DNA from: an uncultured Clostridia bacterium
Lineage (GTDB): Bacteria > Bacillota > Clostridia > Christensenellales > UBA1242
Length of the DNA: 7,070 bases
Reading direction: 5' to 3'
Assembly (NCBI GenBank): GCA_944377765.1
Contig: CALWFX010000063.1
Location: 1 to 7,070, forward strand
The notes under the pieces were generated by a model that was not told where the DNA came from, searched no databases, and saw only the letters and a program-made list of their open reading frames with translations. Positions within the stretch are counted from its first letter, which is position 1. Each line of letters begins with the position of its first letter. Positions 5,890-7,070 of this stretch are shown here, piece after piece. The position numbers and the translations under genes were made by a program.

Positions 5890-5918
5890 AATCATGCAAA
5901 TTTGCATGATTTTATTTT
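5883..5918. terminator. bidirectional intrinsic terminator, 18+18 bp perfect palindrome
   Basis: 5883-5900 and 5901-5918 are exact reverse complements centred on AAATTT. The core ATCATGCAAA/TTTGCATGAT is flanked by A-rich and T-rich sides, so each strand sees a hairpin followed by a U tract. It ends rpmF on the plus strand and the cysteine-rich gene on the minus strand. Confidence 0.85.
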
Positions 5919-5947
5919 ACAATGTTTTGTTTTTCTTTTGTATTTTG

Positions 5948-6145
5948 TTATCTTCTTTTGTATGTGCAATTTTGTCCGATAATGTAACCAATTAGAAACA
6001 TTGTTAAGTCATCACATCTTTGTGGTGAACATTCCAAGCAAGGGGGACTTGGTGGACACCAACATTGATATGGTGGCGGAGTTGGATGACAGCAAGGGCG
6101 TAAGTTTACGCATTCTCCTTGACAATATTTATTTTGATAAATCAT
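5948..6145 (-). CDS. 65-residue cysteine- and proline-rich small protein, function unknown
   Basis: I do not recognise this gene. The protein has ten cysteines (8, 12, 18, 19, 28, 30, 36, 39, 44, 60) and eleven or so prolines, mostly in the middle: RPCCHPTPPPYQCWCPP (16-32) then PPCLECSPQRC (34-44). A hydrophobic stretch LTMFLIGYIIG (47-57) and a basic tail YKRR follow. There is no signal peptide. It is probably real: GGAGG lies 7 bases before the ATG, and it ends close to a strong terminator on its own strand. Its G+C content is visibly higher than that of its neighbours, as expected from Pro and Cys codons. It lies 70 bases downstream of the dehydrogenase gene on the same strand and may share its transcript. 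Possible roles by composition alone are metal binding, a disulfide-linked spore-coat component, or a small membrane-associated protein; none is shown. Confidence 0.65.
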   Translation of the reverse strand: MIYQNKYCQGECVNLRPCCHPTPPPYQCWCPPSPPCLECSPQRCDDLTMFLIGYIIGQNCTYKRR

Positions 6146-6152
6146 TTTACTG

Positions 6153-6157
6153 CCTCC
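6153..6157 (-). promoter_or_regulatory. ribosome binding site of the cysteine-rich small gene
   Basis: GGAGG on the minus strand, 7 bases before ATG 6145. It is the main evidence that this short frame is translated, as the overlapping plus-strand frame has no such site. Confidence 0.7.
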
Positions 6158-6215
6158 ATTATCAGCATATTAAATATTTTATAAAATGTTCCAAAGTATT
6201 GAAAATAATATATTT

Positions 6216-7004
6216 TTATTTTGATTTGGTTTTGTAAAATATTTTTGTTAAACATTTATTTAAAAAGTTTGTTGTTACCAGTCTTTTAAAGCCATAAAAA
6301 ACATGATATTGTTTGCCAACAATGTATTGTGGTTTAAATTTTTTCTTTTCAATGATGTTTGCTATTTTCTTTACAGCATAGGAAAGTGGCATTCTTCTTT
6401 TTTCAGTTTTTTCAGTTGGTTTTGTTGAAAGTTCAATTGATTTGCCATATCTTTCATTGGTGTCATAGTGTTTATCACGATTTTCAGTGAAGTTTGTTTT
6501 AATATCACCAGGGCATATACTTGTTACATCAATTCCAGTTTTTGAAAGTTCCATTTTTAAACCTTGGGCAAAACTGTTTACAGCCGATTTGCTTGCACAA
6601 TAATATGTTTTAAATGGTATTGGGAAAAGTGCGGTTGCAGAAGATATTATCACAATTTTAGAATTCTTTTTCATCATTGGTATGGCATATTTGCAGGCGT
6701 TTGATGTGCCAAAAAAATTGACATCAAATTGCCTTTTTGTAATTTCTTCAGGCAAAAGTTCCACTGCTCCAGAAATGCCATATCCAGCACAGGTTATAAG
6801 AATGTCTATTTCGCCATGGTTAAGATATATGTCTTCAAAAACTGCTTTTAATTTTTTATCATCACTAACATCGCATTGATAGTCTTTGCCATTTCTTGAA
6901 ATATCAATAACTTTATCGCCTTTTTTTTCAAAAACTTCTTTTAAGCCTTTTCCAATTCCACTTGAAGCACCAGTAATTACAATTGTTCTTTTTTCAATTC
7001 TCAT
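6216..7004 (-). CDS. short-chain dehydrogenase/reductase (classical SDR, NAD(P)-dependent)
   Basis: 262-residue Rossmann-fold oxidoreductase of the classical SDR type; the substrate is unknown. Seen in order: cofactor-binding TGASSGIG at 11-18; strand 2 ending VIDISRN (32-38), where R37 hints at NADP(H); CDVSD at 44-48 for adenine contact; TCAGYG at 71-76 (the usual NNAG, with the first Asn replaced by Thr and the second by Cys); N96 in DVNFFG; catalytic S122 (IISSATA), Y135 and K139 (YYCASK); and CPGDIKTNF at 164-172. The tetrad N-S-Y-K is complete, so it should be active. The C-terminal part (PQYIVGKQYHVFYGFKRL at about 226-243, then a basic end) resembles SDRs that carry a membrane-leaning tail. 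The start ATG has TGGAG 5 bases upstream. It is not linked by content to the acetate genes. Confidence 0.92.
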   Translation of the reverse strand: MRIEKRTIVITGASSGIGKGLKEVFEKKGDKVIDISRNGKDYQCDVSDDKKLKAVFEDIYLNHGEIDILITCAGYGISGAVELLPEEITKRQFDVNFFGTSNACKYAIPMMKKNSKIVIISSATALFPIPFKTYYCASKSAVNSFAQGLKMELSKTGIDVTSICPGDIKTNFTENRDKHYDTNERYGKSIELSTKPTEKTEKRRMPLSYAVKKIANIIEKKKFKPQYIVGKQYHVFYGFKRLVTTNFLNKCLTKIFYKTKSK

Positions 7005-7025
7005 ACAAACTCCATTTACATAAAT

Positions 7026-7053
7026 ATTTTAGAACAAATTCGATTTTTTTCAA
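7026..7053 (-). promoter_or_regulatory. probable SigA-type promoter of the SDR gene
   Basis: On the minus strand TTGAAA (7053-7048), 16 bases, TAAAAT (7031-7026). This predicts transcription from about 7019 and a very short leader before ATG 7004. Confidence 0.5.
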
Positions 7054-7070
7054 AATGATTTGACAGTTAT

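Noticed and set aside
6146..6215. A separate promoter or terminator between the SDR and cysteine-rich genes
   Set aside because: Only AT-rich matches such as TTGGAA with TAATAT and the small palindrome ATTTTATAAAAT are seen; neither is convincing.
6001..6237. A 78-codon plus-strand frame overlapping the cysteine-rich gene
   Set aside because: It starts at TTG with no ribosome binding site, and its end runs into the 3' end of the SDR gene on the other strand. The minus-strand frame has GGAGG at good spacing.
7060..7065. TTGACA on the plus strand at the right edge, a possible -35 of a divergent gene
   Set aside because: The -10 region would lie beyond the window, so it cannot be supported.
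1..7070. CRISPR array, insertion sequence, phage genes, toxin-antitoxin pair or tRNA
   Set aside because: I saw no spaced direct repeats, transposase or integrase motifs, paired toxin-antitoxin frames or cloverleaf sequences on either strand.

Overview
The window is a 7 kb piece of an AT-rich bacterial chromosome, judged by eye to be about 30% G+C. It reads as low-GC Bacillota, most likely a clostridial or related, possibly uncultured, gut-type anaerobe. The evidence is strong AAGGAG-type ribosome binding sites on nearly every gene, TTG starts, near-consensus SigA-type promoters with 17-bp spacers, a YlbJ-family sporulation membrane protein, a four-cysteine ribosomal protein L32, and the ylbJ / pta-ackA / rpmF neighbourhood known from Clostridia. 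I cannot name a species. Nothing looks like a phage, insertion sequence, CRISPR array, tRNA or rRNA, and no stretch above 300 bases lacks a gene.

Left part (1-2228, plus strand): the C-terminal 250 or so residues of an RseP/RasP-type site-2 membrane protease, cut by the window edge and ending in a weak hairpin terminator. An extended -10 promoter then drives a two-gene unit. Its first gene encodes an unusual fusion of a HIT domain with an intact RNase HI domain. In the HIT part, the catalytic histidine is a cysteine and the third histidine of the triad is an aspartate. Its second gene encodes a small two-helix membrane protein with a soluble tail, translated from a TTG start whose ribosome binding site lies inside the end of the fusion gene.

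Centre (2236-5618): a YlbJ-like membrane protein on the minus strand faces away from the pta-ackA operon. Pta (acetyl-CoA + phosphate to acetyl phosphate) and AckA (acetyl phosphate + ADP to acetate + ATP) form the standard acetate/ATP module of fermenters. They overlap by one base and are served by a perfect-consensus TTGACA-17-TATAAT promoter.

Right part (5622-7070): rpmF has its own promoter and ends in an 18+18 bp perfect palindrome that can terminate transcription from both sides. Facing it on the minus strand are a short-chain dehydrogenase and, 70 bases downstream of it, a 65-residue protein with ten cysteines and eleven prolines that I do not recognise. The DUF177 (YceD/YlbN) gene that usually precedes rpmF is absent.

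Most of the window is ordinary core metabolism. The HIT-RNase HI fusion with the altered HIT triad is the one strong candidate for something undescribed; the cysteine-rich small protein is second.
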